Of a stretch of DNA of 40,229 nucleotides, positions 31,771 to 40,229 are shown in pieces. The stretch is from Ktedonobacteria bacterium. Its GTDB lineage: Bacteria > Chloroflexota > Ktedonobacteria > Ktedonobacterales > JACDGC01. Made by a program: the position numbers and the translations under genes. The notes beneath the pieces are model-generated. The model did not search any database. It saw nothing but the letters and a program-made list of their open reading frames with translations, and had not been told where the DNA came from. Positions within the stretch are counted from its first letter, which is position 1. Each line of letters begins with the position of its first letter. Location of the stretch: positions 1 to 40,229 of the forward strand of contig DAIDGU010000056.1 in the NCBI GenBank assembly GCA_027459785.1, in the 5' to 3' direction.

Positions 31771-32859
31771 ATGACCACACCAACCGGGGCCGGCCAGGAC
31801 GACATCAGCGTCTTTTTCCTGGCGGAAGGCGAGCAGCAAACCGCCGACGTGGCGGCGCAGTTGACCGCCTTCATCCACGCGGCGCAGCACAGCCTGGATA
31901 TCGCCATCTACGACTTTCGCCTGGCAGACGCGGCGCGGCAGCGCATCACCGAGGCGCTGGCGGAACGGGCGGCGGCGGGCGTGCGCATCCGCATCGCCTA
32001 CGATGCGGATAAGCCGGCGGAGCCACGGCTGGACGTGGGCATGGACCCCGCGCCGGGCGGCACGGGCGCGTTCGTGCAGGCGCTGGGCTATCCCTGGCGG
32101 CGCATCGCCAGCCAAAAGCTGATGCACAATAAGTATCTGGTACGCGACGCGGGGACGGCGCAGGGCAGCGTGTGGACCGGCTCGCTCAATTTCACCAACG
32201 ACGCCTGGACGCTGCAAGAGAATAACGTCGTGCAGATTCGTTCCCCTTACCTGGCGGACGCCTATGCGCGCGACTTCGGCGAACTCTGGCGGTCGGGGAC
32301 CATCGTGGCCAGCGGCGATTTCGACGGCGCACCCGTCGCGCTGCGCTATAATGGGCAGCCGGCGCAGATCGAGGCGCTCTTTTCGCCGGGACGCGGCAAG
32401 ACCATCGACCACGACATCGCGCGGCTGGTGATTCAGGCGCAACGGCGCGTGCGCATCTGTAGCATGCTGCTCAACGCTGGCGCACTGCTGGACGCGCTGG
32501 GCGAGGTGCTGCGCGACGGCAGCGTGACCGTGGATGGCATCTATGATCGCACGCAGATGGACACGGTGCTGCACCAGTGGCAGGACGTACCCCACAATCA
32601 CTGGAAGATTCGCGCCTTTCAGGATATCGTGCAGGCGGCGCGGCTGGTAGGTAAAAACTCCACGCCCTATAGCCCCACCAGCCGCCACGACTTCATGCAC
32701 GATAAGATCCTGATCGTCGATGACACCGTCATCACCGGCTCCTATAACTTTTCGCGCAGCGCAGAACTGAACGCGGAAAACATCCTGCTCATCCACAGCG
32801 CGCCCCTCGCAACAACCTATAGCCGCATGATCGATCACCTGATGCAGAAGTACGGCTGA
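31771..32859 (+). CDS. Phospholipase D-superfamily protein, two HKD motifs
   Basis: 362 residues with two PLD domains. The first has LMHNKYLVRD followed by WTGSLNFTND; the second has FMHDKILIVDD followed by TGSYNFSRSAELNAEN. Both HxK motifs and the GS-x-NF supports are present, so it should form the two-His active site that cleaves phosphodiesters (phospholipid or nucleic acid). There is no signal peptide, which favours a cytosolic nuclease or a lipid enzyme acting inside. AGGGAGCGCC lies upstream of the ATG with somewhat long spacing. Divergent from flgM. Confidence 0.85.
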   Translation: MTTPTGAGQDDISVFFLAEGEQQTADVAAQLTAFIHAAQHSLDIAIYDFRLADAARQRITEALAERAAAGVRIRIAYDADKPAEPRLDVGMDPAPGGTGAFVQALGYPWRRIASQKLMHNKYLVRDAGTAQGSVWTGSLNFTNDAWTLQENNVVQIRSPYLADAYARDFGELWRSGTIVASGDFDGAPVALRYNGQPAQIEALFSPGRGKTIDHDIARLVIQAQRRVRICSMLLNAGALLDALGEVLRDGSVTVDGIYDRTQMDTVLHQWQDVPHNHWKIRAFQDIVQAARLVGKNSTPYSPTSRHDFMHDKILIVDDTVITGSYNFSRSAELNAENILLIHSAPLATTYSRMIDHLMQKYG

Positions 32860-32904
32860 GTGCGCCTGGCAGCGTTGGGTATGCCACCAATCACGCCAGC
32901 TTGC

Positions 32905-33570
32905 TCACAAGACGTATTTCTTCGCGCCGGGGGCATTGGGGACATCCTGCGCATAGATGCCGTTCTCGTTGCGGTCGGGGGTCAGCTCCGCCGCACCGGT
33001 ATCGCACACGAGCAAATCACCGATCACATCCGGCGTGATGCTATCCATCGGATAGATCTGCTCCGTGATCTCCGCCAGCCCGCTCAGGTCAGCCTGTGCG
33101 CCGCAGCCCAGCACGACGATGGTGGGCCGCTGCGCGCCGCGCAGCGCCTGCAACGCCCGCGCCGGTTCGCGCCAGTTGTCCGTGGCATGGCCGGCAGTGA
33201 GCAGGAAGACAACCGGGCGATAATCGCCACCCTCGAAGGCCGTTGGCGCGACGAGATCCTGGGTGATCGATTGGTGGAGCAGCGCGAGCGCCGCACCCAG
33301 CACCGCGCCCGCCCCCGTCGCGCGCAGTTGCGGTGGCGTGAAGGCATCGACCGACGTGAATTCATCCTGCTCCGCCGTTTCCGCATAACGGATCGTGCTG
33401 ATGCGCCCGATCTGGCGGAGCGTCGGCGCTTTGTTCATCTCGCGCCACACCAGTTCCAACCCCTCGTTGACCGCGACGACCGGCGCACCGGCCATCATGA
33501 TCGAGCAATCCAACAGCACATATACCGGCAAACGCCATCCCTGTAAGCCACCCTGGCTGGGGTCAACCAT
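32905..33570 (-). CDS. VWA-domain protein (TerY-like) with altered MIDAS
   Basis: 221 residues. LPVYVLLDCSIMMAGAPVVAVNEGLE is a TerY-type von Willebrand A start, but the DxSxS metal motif reads D21-C-S23-I-M25. The later TATxG-like site is ATGAGAVLGAAL, and FLLTAGHATDNW replaces the usual LLTDG. Three MIDAS-linked positions are thus changed and metal binding is doubtful. VWA proteins mediate protein interaction, and TerY types belong to tellurite or phage-resistance clusters; no partner is nearby. GTG (33573) and ATG (33570) are possible starts behind GAGAGGTGATC. Converges on the PLD gene. Confidence 0.7.
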   Translation of the reverse strand: MVDPSQGGLQGWRLPVYVLLDCSIMMAGAPVVAVNEGLELVWREMNKAPTLRQIGRISTIRYAETAEQDEFTSVDAFTPPQLRATGAGAVLGAALALLHQSITQDLVAPTAFEGGDYRPVVFLLTAGHATDNWREPARALQALRGAQRPTIVVLGCGAQADLSGLAEITEQIYPMDSITPDVIGDLLVCDTGAAELTPDRNENGIYAQDVPNAPGAKKYVL

Positions 33571-33707
33571 CACCGATCACCTCTCGCGCGCTACCTCACT
33601 ATTTGCCGTCAGTTTACCCAACCACCGCTCAAATGTCAACGTTGCTGAAATCTGGTGGTTGCCGCCAAGAACAACGCAAAGCTGCTAATCTCTAATCTAC
33701 CCACCCC

Positions 33708-33736
33708 TTGACATCCGCCGGGGATTCTGGTATACT
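33708..33736 (+). promoter_or_regulatory. Consensus sigma-70-type promoter
   Basis: TTGACA (33708-33713), 17-base spacer, TATACT (33731-33736). The transcript should start near 33743, about 360 bases before the RIO-kinase start. Confidence 0.75.
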
Positions 33737-33742
33737 AGCCCT

Positions 33743-34101
33743 CGTAATCGTTTCTTTTCCCCCTTTTAAGGGTGAGCAGGCGAAAGGAGGCACAGGGTAT
33801 GGCCATTGTGAGAGAGAGCGCGCGCCCATGTGCCAGCACTGCTCCCCGCCGCGCCAGCTAGCGCGGCGTATTTCCCCGTTGCTGCCGTGGGCCGGAATGG
33901 TTCACGGTATTTTTGTCTCCGCGCCAAGCAAGATGGCTGTAAGGATGCAGGGTAATGCACCTGCGCATTGCCCATTCCATCGTCCCTGCCTGCGCGGACT
34001 GGCGCTCACCTTCCCTGAACCATCCTCCGTGCCTGTGGTGTGTTGACGGTTGCCTGACCGTTGTTTACCGTAAGTGATCACGCTGCAAAGGAACACCACA
34101 C
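33743..34101 (+). promoter_or_regulatory. Long structured leader, possible attenuator or small RNA
   Basis: Several elements lie in order. The hairpin CCCTT/AAGGG comes first, then AAAGGAGG with a 20-codon open frame (33799-33861, MAIVRESARPCASTAPRRAS). A perfect 7-bp hairpin GCCGCGC/GCGCGGC (33848-33867) covers that frame's stop. A terminator-like stem CCGTGGGCC/GGTTCACGG (33885-33907) is followed by TATTTTTG. Two further hairpins lie at 33950-33973 and 34046-34061. No known riboswitch was recognised. It could be an attenuated leader for the RIO kinase or a free RNA of about 170 nt. Confidence 0.45.
33799..33861 (+). CDS. Possible 20-residue leader peptide
   Basis: ATG 10 bases after AAAGGAGG, within the leader downstream of a consensus promoter. 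The peptide is MAIVRESARPCASTAPRRAS, with four Arg and five Ala. Its stop codon is inside a perfect hairpin. Translation is plausible but unproven. Confidence 0.35.
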   Translation: MAIVRESARPCASTAPRRAS

Positions 34102-35055
34102 GTGCCACAGAGCAATTTCGCATTCGACCAAACCGACGACGAGCACGACGATCTGCCCCTGGCCCATGCGGCGCGGCACCGCAAGCCGGCCCCACGCAAG
34201 CATTGGACCGAGTTTTCCGAGGGCGAACAATTGCTGGACGCCTTTACGATGACATATCGCCCCGCGCGCTATGAGGAAGGCTGGCTGAAGTCGTCGCTGC
34301 GCGATCTCTTCACGCAGCAATACATCAGCGATGTGTTGGCGCTGGTGAAGGGCGGTAAAGAGGCGAGCGTCTATCGCTGTGCCGCACACCCGCGCATGGG
34401 GATGGAATGGCTGGCGGTGAAGGTCTATCGCCCGCGCATGTTCCGCAACCTGCGCAACGACAAAATGTACCGCGAGGGCCGCGCCATCCTCACCAGCGAT
34501 GGGCGTCCTGTGAAGCCGACGGATGATCGCCTGTTACGCGCTGTCGGCAAGAAAACCGATTTCGGCGTGCAGGTGGAGCATACGTCCTGGTTGATGTACG
34601 AGTTCACCACGTTGCAGCGCCTCCATGCGGCGGGAGCCAGCGTGCCGGCCCCCGTCGCCACCGCCGAGAACGCGATCCTGATGGGCTATGTCGGCGACGC
34701 ACAGCGCGCCGCGCCGACCCTGCACGAGACGACCATCCCCGCCGAGGAAGCGTCCACGATCTTCGCCGAGGTCATGCGCAACATCGAACTGATGCTGGAA
34801 CTGGGTATCATCCACGGCGACCTTTCGGCATATAACATCCTCTATTGGGAGGGGGCGATCACGCTCATCGACTTCCCCCAGGTGACGGACAGCTATGCCA
34901 ATCGCAGCGCCGATTTCATCTTACGGCGCGACATCACGCGCGTCTGCGACTACTTCGCGCGCTGCGGCGTGGCCTGCGATTCCGCCGCCATCCTACACGA
35001 TCTGTGGGAACGCTATGTCGCCCCGCACCGCGAGGCATTCCTGCCGGATGTGTAA
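34102..35055 (+). CDS. RIO-type serine protein kinase
   Basis: 317 residues. Kinase motifs in order: the flexible nucleotide loop VKGGKEASVYRC, LAVKVYRP with the catalytic Lys, the hinge LMYEFTT, the catalytic loop IIHGDLSAYNIL (Asp and Asn present) and the metal-binding LIDFPQV. This matches RIO1-like kinases, small atypical kinases or ATPases linked to ribosome maturation in archaea and eukaryotes and found in some bacteria, where the role is uncertain. An acidic, disordered N-terminus precedes it. The GTG start follows AAAGGAACACC. Upstream sits a long structured leader, suggesting regulated expression. Confidence 0.87.
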   Translation: MPQSNFAFDQTDDEHDDLPLAHAARHRKPAPRKHWTEFSEGEQLLDAFTMTYRPARYEEGWLKSSLRDLFTQQYISDVLALVKGGKEASVYRCAAHPRMGMEWLAVKVYRPRMFRNLRNDKMYREGRAILTSDGRPVKPTDDRLLRAVGKKTDFGVQVEHTSWLMYEFTTLQRLHAAGASVPAPVATAENAILMGYVGDAQRAAPTLHETTIPAEEASTIFAEVMRNIELMLELGIIHGDLSAYNILYWEGAITLIDFPQVTDSYANRSADFILRRDITRVCDYFARCGVACDSAAILHDLWERYVAPHREAFLPDV

Positions 35056-35085
35056 CACCCTTGGCGGGTGATCCGTAAGGATAAT

Positions 35086-35152
35086 GGAGGACAACCATTC
35101 CTGTTTCGGATAATCAATCTGGGTAACGGAGGACAGACATTCCTGTCTGTCC
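35086..35152. repeat. Palindromic intergenic repeat, copies 2 and 3
   Basis: GGAGGACAACCATTCCTG (from 35086) and GGAGGACAGACATTCCTG (from 35128) are variants of the copy at 27185. The second extends to an inverted repeat GGACAGA/TCTGTCC. They follow the RIO-kinase stop. Confidence 0.75.
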
Positions 35153-35195
35153 GGCCTCGATGGCCGCAGTCTTTACTCGAAAGGGGTGTAAATCT

Positions 35196-35297
35196 ATGAC
35201 GGATACAGTCTCCACAGCAAGCAGACTTTTAGGGCGGATTTCCTATCCGCATCTCGCCCTCATGGTTATTGTATTTATTGCATTACAACTATGGTAG
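35196..35297 (+). CDS. 33-residue single-helix membrane miniprotein
   Basis: Begins ATGACGGATACAG nine bases after AAAGGGG and ends with TAG. The peptide starts MTDTVSTASRLLGRI and continues into a hydrophobic helix, YPHLALMVIVFIALQLW, with the basic side inward. It lies alone in the 593-base gap between the RIO kinase and the sedolisin. The rest of that gap is AT-rich and otherwise empty. No family recognised; expression unproven. Confidence 0.45.
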   Translation: MTDTVSTASRLLGRISYPHLALMVIVFIALQLW

Positions 35298-35648
35298 CTT
35301 CAAATATTACAAAAGATCGCCGATATTCAAGATGATGTTATCTTGTTCCATCTAGGCCGTTGAGTATGATATGGCCTACATATCAGGCTGTTGTGCACCA
35401 CCGGTTCGTAAGGTAAGTACGTCCACCACAAGCAAGCAGATCGGCACATCACCACATGCGCGAGCATGCGTGCCATAATCTGCAACCATCCTGAAATGCT
35501 ACCGAACAGTGCGCCTTACCGACCGTGCAACCCTGATTAGTGGCTATAACTGCCTCTGTGACATTCACATGTAGGCAGTTCGGTGCTGGATCAAGGTGTA
35601 CCCATTTTGATCAAGCGATGGGTACTTTCAGCGCAGAAAGGACGACTC

Positions 35649-37109
35649 ATGCGCAAACTGGCACACTCGCGTATCGTCATCGGAGCGGCAAGCATTGTGA
35701 TGATTGCCGCAGTCGTGGTTGGTGGCCTCCTCCATTTCCTCAGTGCCGCCGCCGCCGGCGTCACCTACAACTCCCATCCCGTGAGCGTCAATCCGCAGCG
35801 GGAACCGGCAGGTAAGCCAACCGGCCATGTCTTCGGCTGCCAAACCCAGACGGACCCCACCTCCATCGTCTGCTACAGTCCGGAGCAGATGCGCAATGCG
35901 TATAACATCACGCCGTTGCTGAAGGCGGGCATCACCGGCAAAGGCAAGACCGTCGTCATCATCGATGCGTACCAGAATCCTCTTATGGTGCAGGATCTGG
36001 CGAACTTCGACACCACTTTTGGTGTCGCCGCGCCGCCGCAATTCACCCAGATCGCACCTGATGGGCTGACCCCTTTCGATCCCAATGATGCAAATCAGGT
36101 GGGCTGGGCCGGCGAGATCGCGTTGGATGTGCAGTGGGCGCATGCCATCGCGCCAGGGGCCAACATCGTGCTCGACCTGGCGAAGTCCAACCAGGATGTC
36201 GATATCCTCAGTGCGACGAAATATGCGGTGGATCATCACCTGGGTGACATCATCTCGCAGAGCTTCGGCGAAAACGAGTCGTGTGTTGACCCCAAATTGC
36301 TCAGCGCAGAGCATGAGATCTTTGCGGAAGCCACCAGCGAGCATATGACGATCTTCGCCTCCTCTGGCGACGAGGGTGCAGCGCAACAGACCTGCGACGG
36401 CAACTCCTGGACGCAGGCGGCATCATCGCCCGCGAGCGATCCCTATGTGACGAGCGTGGGCGCGACCGAACTGATCGCCTCGCCCGCATGCCGCGACGCC
36501 AGCATGAACGAGATTCCCTGCAAGTCGGGCGAAGCGGCTGGCACGTATGAGAGCGAGACGGCGCTCAACGAGCCGCCCGGCCTGTATACTGGCGGCAGCT
36601 TTTCCACCGGCGGCGGCTATAGCGAGATCTACCACGAGCCGTTCTATCAGTACGGCACGGTCCATCACGACTTCCAGCGCGGCGTCCCAGATGTCGCCTA
36701 TAACGGTGCCATCGGGCATGGTGTCTTGGTGTCGTTCTTGCTCTTCGGTGGCTTCTACGTCTTCGGTGGCACGAGTTGCGGCTCCCCGCAGTGGGCGGGC
36801 ATCGCGGCGCTGGCCGACCAAAAAGCGGGCCGCGACCTGGGCTTCATCAATGGGGCGCTCTATACCATCGGCCACATCCCCCCGCTGTACCACTCCGATT
36901 TCCACGACATCACCAGCGGCAACAACACGGTGCAAGAGCCAGATGCTAACAACAATCTGGTGACGGTGCAGGGCTTCAACGCCAGCCGTGGCTGGGATCC
37001 GACAACGGGCCTCGGCACGCCGAACGTGACGAACCTGCTTGCATTGCTTTTGCGGTATGACCACAATGGCAACGATACCTCCGCCATCAACCAACTCGGC
37101 AAACACTAG
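35649..37109 (+). CDS. Sedolisin-type (S53) secreted serine-carboxyl peptidase
   Basis: 486 residues. The N-terminus has a basic stretch and a hydrophobic helix (10-35), a signal peptide or anchor. Catalytic residues are visible: E156 and D160 in WAGEIALDVQWAHAIAPGA, the oxyanion Asp in ASSGDEGA, and S376 in GTSCGSP. HDITSG near the end is the calcium site. These proteases work outside the cell at acidic pH. The usual Pro-kumamolisin propeptide of about 180 residues is absent: the catalytic domain begins near residue 75. The start at 35649 follows AAAGGACGACTC. It stands alone, closed by a strong hairpin. Confidence 0.87.
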   Translation: MRKLAHSRIVIGAASIVMIAAVVVGGLLHFLSAAAAGVTYNSHPVSVNPQREPAGKPTGHVFGCQTQTDPTSIVCYSPEQMRNAYNITPLLKAGITGKGKTVVIIDAYQNPLMVQDLANFDTTFGVAAPPQFTQIAPDGLTPFDPNDANQVGWAGEIALDVQWAHAIAPGANIVLDLAKSNQDVDILSATKYAVDHHLGDIISQSFGENESCVDPKLLSAEHEIFAEATSEHMTIFASSGDEGAAQQTCDGNSWTQAASSPASDPYVTSVGATELIASPACRDASMNEIPCKSGEAAGTYESETALNEPPGLYTGGSFSTGGGYSEIYHEPFYQYGTVHHDFQRGVPDVAYNGAIGHGVLVSFLLFGGFYVFGGTSCGSPQWAGIAALADQKAGRDLGFINGALYTIGHIPPLYHSDFHDITSGNNTVQEPDANNNLVTVQGFNASRGWDPTTGLGTPNVTNLLALLLRYDHNGNDTSAINQLGKH

Positions 37110-37131
37110 CACACCAGGCCACACGGCACGG

Positions 37132-37163
37132 GAAGGGGCGCATCCATTGCGATGCGTCCCTTC
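37132..37163 (+). terminator. Hairpin after the sedolisin gene
   Basis: GAAGGGGCGCATC (37132-37144) pairs with GATGCGTCCCTTC (37151-37163): 13 pairs, one of them G-U, with loop CATTGC. It is followed by GCTTGATATT. Good candidate terminator. Confidence 0.65.
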
Positions 37164-37227
37164 GCTTGATATTCCCGCTGGGGTGTCGCGCTTGATAAGA
37201 AATCTGCACGAGATCGGCGTGAACACC

Positions 37228-37256
37228 TTGACAAATCACCTAATATCTGCCATACT
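37228..37256 (+). promoter_or_regulatory. Promoter of the tRNA-tuf operon
   Basis: TTGACA (37228-37233), 17-base spacer, CATACT (37251-37256), about 35 bases before the mature tRNA-Tyr. The position and consensus suit a strong stable-RNA promoter. Confidence 0.75.
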
Positions 37257-37297
37257 GAGTGCGCTACGATCTTTTCGGTGACGAAGAGACCGCAAGC

Positions 37298-37380
37298 GGG
37301 CAGTTATCCAAGTGGCTAAAGGAAACTGACTGTAAATCAGCCGGCGAGAGCCTTCGTAGGTTCGAATCCTACACTGCCCA
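37298..37380 (+). tRNA. tRNA-Tyr (GTA)
   Basis: Acceptor stem GGGCAGT (37298-37304) and ACTGCCC (37373-37379), anticodon loop CTGTAAA with GTA at 37332-37334, a long class II variable arm, and a GGTTCGAATCC T arm. CCA is not encoded. Confidence 0.93.
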
Positions 37381-37497
37381 CCCGAATGCGTGTGTTGGCG
37401 CGTCGCGCAGCCCGTCGTTTTGGCAGCGCGTGCCACCGCAGCATACCGCGCGCGGCCGCCGTGAGTATGCTGGAACAGGCGCGTTCGAGTCTGGAAT

Positions 37498-37572
37498 GCC
37501 CACGTGGCGCAGCGGTAGCGCACAATCTTGGTAAGGTTGGGGTCACGGGTTCGATTCCCGTCGTGGGCTCCA
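37498..37572 (+). tRNA. tRNA-Thr (GGT)
   Basis: Acceptor GCCCACG (37498-37504) pairs with CGTGGGC (37562-37568), anticodon stem CAATC/GGTTG, loop TTGGTAA with GGT at 37530-37532, T loop GGTTCGATTCC. CCA is encoded at 37570-37572. The Tyr-Thr-tuf order recalls the thrU-tyrU-glyT-thrT-tufB operon of enterobacteria. Confidence 0.93.
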
Positions 37573-37743
37573 GTGAGTGTCCCTTCGCAGCCAGGCGGCA
37601 TGCCTCTGAGTAGCCTGGCGCTGCGGTGGGACGTTTCTATGTCTTGCCACGAACACAAGCTAACAGTGGGTTGCCGGCGCATCCGGCAGCCGCAAAGCGG
37701 CCCGCAGCGATGCGGACCATGAGGAGGACTCCCAAGAGGCATT
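37573..37743 (+). promoter_or_regulatory. Structured tuf leader
   Basis: Hairpins CCAGGC/GCCTGG (37591-37618), GCCGC-AAA-GCGGC (37689-37701) and CCGCA-GCGA-TGCGG (37702-37715, GNRA loop) precede a GAGGAGG ribosome binding region. They probably guide processing between tRNA-Thr and the tuf mRNA. Confidence 0.4.
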
Positions 37744-38949
<1,206 letters not shown>

Positions 38950-38970
38950 GCCCAAACACCAGCGGTTACG

Positions 38971-39001
38971 GGGGAATCGTCCTTGCGGCGGTTCCCCTTT
39001 T
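38971..39001 (+). terminator. Intrinsic terminator after tuf
   Basis: GGGGAATCGTC pairs with GGCGGTTCCCC (38971-38997, G-U pairs included), followed directly by TTTT. Confidence 0.8.
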
Positions 39002-39033
39002 GCCCGATCAGCGGGCCGCACCGCCGCGTCACA

Positions 39034-39121
39034 GACAGACAGGAATGGCTGTCCTCCAGATCCTGACAGACAGGAATGGCTGTCCTCCGGGTCTTCGTGG
39101 GGCGGACACTCCTGTTCGCCG
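39034..39121. repeat. Palindromic intergenic repeat, copies 4 and 5 plus hairpin unit
   Basis: Two exact reverse-complement copies of the 27185 24-mer occur at 39034-39057 and 39065-39088, followed by GTGGGGCGGACACTCCTG (39098 on), a near match to the reverse of the second hairpin unit at 27214-27240. Located between tuf and rpmG. Confidence 0.8.
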
Positions 39122-39164
39122 CCCGATCCTAATAGCCCAATACTGTCGCTATTCGTTGGAAACG

Positions 39165-39193
39165 TAGACATTTGTTGTCCCATGCGATACAAT
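39165..39193 (+). promoter_or_regulatory. Promoter of rpmG-secE-nusG
   Basis: TAGACA (39165-39170), 17-base spacer, TACAAT (39188-39193), 35 bases before the rpmG start. Confidence 0.65.
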
Positions 39194-39227
39194 GAATGCG
39201 ATACCATCCCATGAGGAGTTGTACCAA

Positions 39228-39398
39228 ATGGCCGCCAAAGCAAAAGAAAACCGGATTCTTGTGGCACTGGCTTGTTCGGAATGCAAAGAGCGCAACTACT
39301 GGACGATGAAGAATCGTAAGAATGATCCAGAGCGCCTCACCCTGCGGAAGTTCTGCCCGCGATGCCGCGCCCACCGCGAGCACCGTGAAACGAAGTAA
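39228..39398 (+). CDS. rpmG: 50S ribosomal protein bL33
   Basis: 56 residues: [35 protein letters not shown] and [16 protein letters not shown]. Four Cys in two CxxC pairs make it the zinc-binding form. The start at 39228 follows GAGGAG; the frame opens upstream without signals. Placed before secE as in most bacteria. Confidence 0.95.
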   Translation: MAAKAKENRILVALACSECKERNYWTMKNRKNDPERLTLRKFCPRCRAHREHRETK

Positions 39399-39416
39399 CC
39401 AAAGGGGGACACTACT

Positions 39417-39815
39417 GTGGCCAGCCGCATTCCCAATCGCGCCCGCCCCGTCCGCAACGATGCCGCGCCGGAGGACGCCATGAACGAAGACCAAGCTTTC
39501 GAGAGCGACGAGATCGCCGCTGAGGAAGACATGGGCAATCTGCCCGTCGCTATCAATACGCAAAATGTCGCCGCCGCGGCTTCCATCGCCGCCGCGCGGC
39601 GTCCTTTCGTGGAAAACTTGCCGCGCTGGATTCCGAAGTACCTGCGCGATTCCATCCTGGAATTGAGCAAGGTGACGTGGCCGACGAACAAAGAGGCGCT
39701 GAATATGACGACCATCGTCATTGTGTTTGCCCTTCTTTTCGCCGCCGTCTTCTTCGCCATCGACCTCGGCCTGACCACGTTGTTGCAAGCATTCGTCTCG
39801 AAGATCAATCCCTAA
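39417..39815 (+). CDS. secE: Preprotein translocase subunit SecE
   Basis: 132 residues. The C-terminal part is the conserved single-helix Sec[29 protein letters not shown], then the membrane helix [20 protein letters not shown]. The first 75 residues are an acidic, disordered extension. The GTG at 39417 follows AAAGGGGGACA; an internal ATG at 39480 is possible. It clamps SecY in the translocon. Confidence 0.92.
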   Translation: MASRIPNRARPVRNDAAPEDAMNEDQAFESDEIAAEEDMGNLPVAINTQNVAAAASIAAARRPFVENLPRWIPKYLRDSILELSKVTWPTNKEALNMTTIVIVFALLFAAVFFAIDLGLTTLLQAFVSKINP

Positions 39816-39846
39816 CGCCTGGCGTTCACCAGAAGGAGCAATCAGC

Positions 39847-40229
39847 ATGGCGACTAAACGCCGCGCCGCCGATGATGCGGAAGCCGAGGAGCAGACCGAG
39901 ACCTCGGCGAGTGCCGCAACGGATCCCCCTGCTCCGAATGCCGATATGTCTAATCGCCGCTGGTATGCTGTTCACACCTATTCCGGCTATGAGAATAAGG
40001 TGAAGGCCCAGATGGAGGCGCGCGTCCAGACGATGCACGTTGCTGACCGGATCTTCCAGGTGCTCGTCCCCATCGAGGAAGTCACCGAGATCCGCAACGG
40101 CGAACGCCGCACCGTCAAGCGCAAAGTCTTCCCCAGCTATGTGCTGGTCGATATGATCCTGGATGATGAGTCGTGGCACTGCGTCAAGGGGACGCCCGGC
40201 GTCACCAACTTCGTCGGCGGCAACAATAA
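39847..40229 (+). CDS. nusG: Transcription elongation factor NusG, 3' truncated by window
   Basis: 127 codons are present. After an acidic, Ala-rich extension of about 35 residues comes the NGN domain: [32 protein letters not shown] and [13 protein letters not shown], through [10 protein letters not shown]. The terminal AA is an incomplete codon, not a stop. The start follows AGAAGGAGC. NusG binds RNA polymerase and links it to Rho or the ribosome. Confidence 0.95.
   Translation, partial: MATKRRAADDAEAEEQTETSASAATDPPAPNADMSNRRWYAVHTYSGYENKVKAQMEARVQTMHVADRIFQVLVPIEEVTEIRNGERRTVKRKVFPSYVLVDMILDDESWHCVKGTPGVTNFVGGNN

Noticed and set aside
33708..34046. 112-codon open frame over the RIO-kinase leader
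   Set aside because: Composition lacks protein-like features and it overlaps promoter and hairpins.

Overview
The window looks like a chromosomal stretch of a GC-rich, free-living bacterium, most likely a Chloroflexota-type soil or geothermal organism. This is inference: the arguments are the company of an S53 acid peptidase, tandem USP and BON proteins, an Asn/Gly/Cys-rich secreted protein, GWAV-type propeller remnants, and long N-terminal extensions on SecE and NusG. No taxonomic marker was compared by search.

Layout. (1) 402-4417, minus: a nuclease-STAND NTPase-HEAT protein resembling an Avs defence protein, split by a frameshift near 2280 and visibly AT-richer than its surroundings. (2) 4660-6981, plus: a tightly coupled operon of hypA, hypC, an EamA permease and a hydrogenase-neighbourhood protein, with no hydrogenase subunits in view. 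(3) 7142-14494, plus: a stress block with a small unknown protein, an MgtA-like P-type ATPase, a triple-BON protein, a tandem USP and a secreted six-repeat plus GH3 protein. It is closed by a hairpin shared with a convergent lipoprotein and an atypical receiver protein. (4) 16004-20517, plus: a DoxX-like membrane protein, a ferredoxin-fused FAD/NAD(P) oxidoreductase and two paralogous membrane proteins of unknown function. This is my best candidate for an undescribed redox module. (5) 20713-22101: a complete IS701-type element with TTAG target duplications, inserted in the last codons of a DUF6884-like gene. That gene ends a five-gene minus-strand operon carrying phage-antirepressor-like domains (22013-25030). 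(6) 25398-27141: a secreted NCGCN-repeat protein, a dead propeller gene and an unknown cytosolic protein. (7) 27287-31514, minus: flgM-flgN-flgK-flgL. (8) 31771-37109: a PLD-family protein, a VWA protein with a damaged metal site, a RIO-type kinase behind a long structured leader, a 33-residue membrane miniprotein and a sedolisin. (9) 37298-40229: tRNA-Tyr, tRNA-Thr, tuf, rpmG, secE and nusG (cut by the window edge), the classical translation/transcription cluster.

Two sequence-level patterns cut across genes. TTGTGA-like hexamers recur at spacings near 11, 20-21 and 31-32 bp upstream of hypA, the BON gene, doxX, the ferredoxin-oxidoreductase, the 7142 gene and the lipoprotein, which would fit one regulator for a low-oxygen or dormancy-like programme. 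A palindromic intergenic repeat built on GGAGGACAGCCATTCCTG occurs at 27.2, 35.1 and 39.0 kb and was not seen in the first 27 kb.
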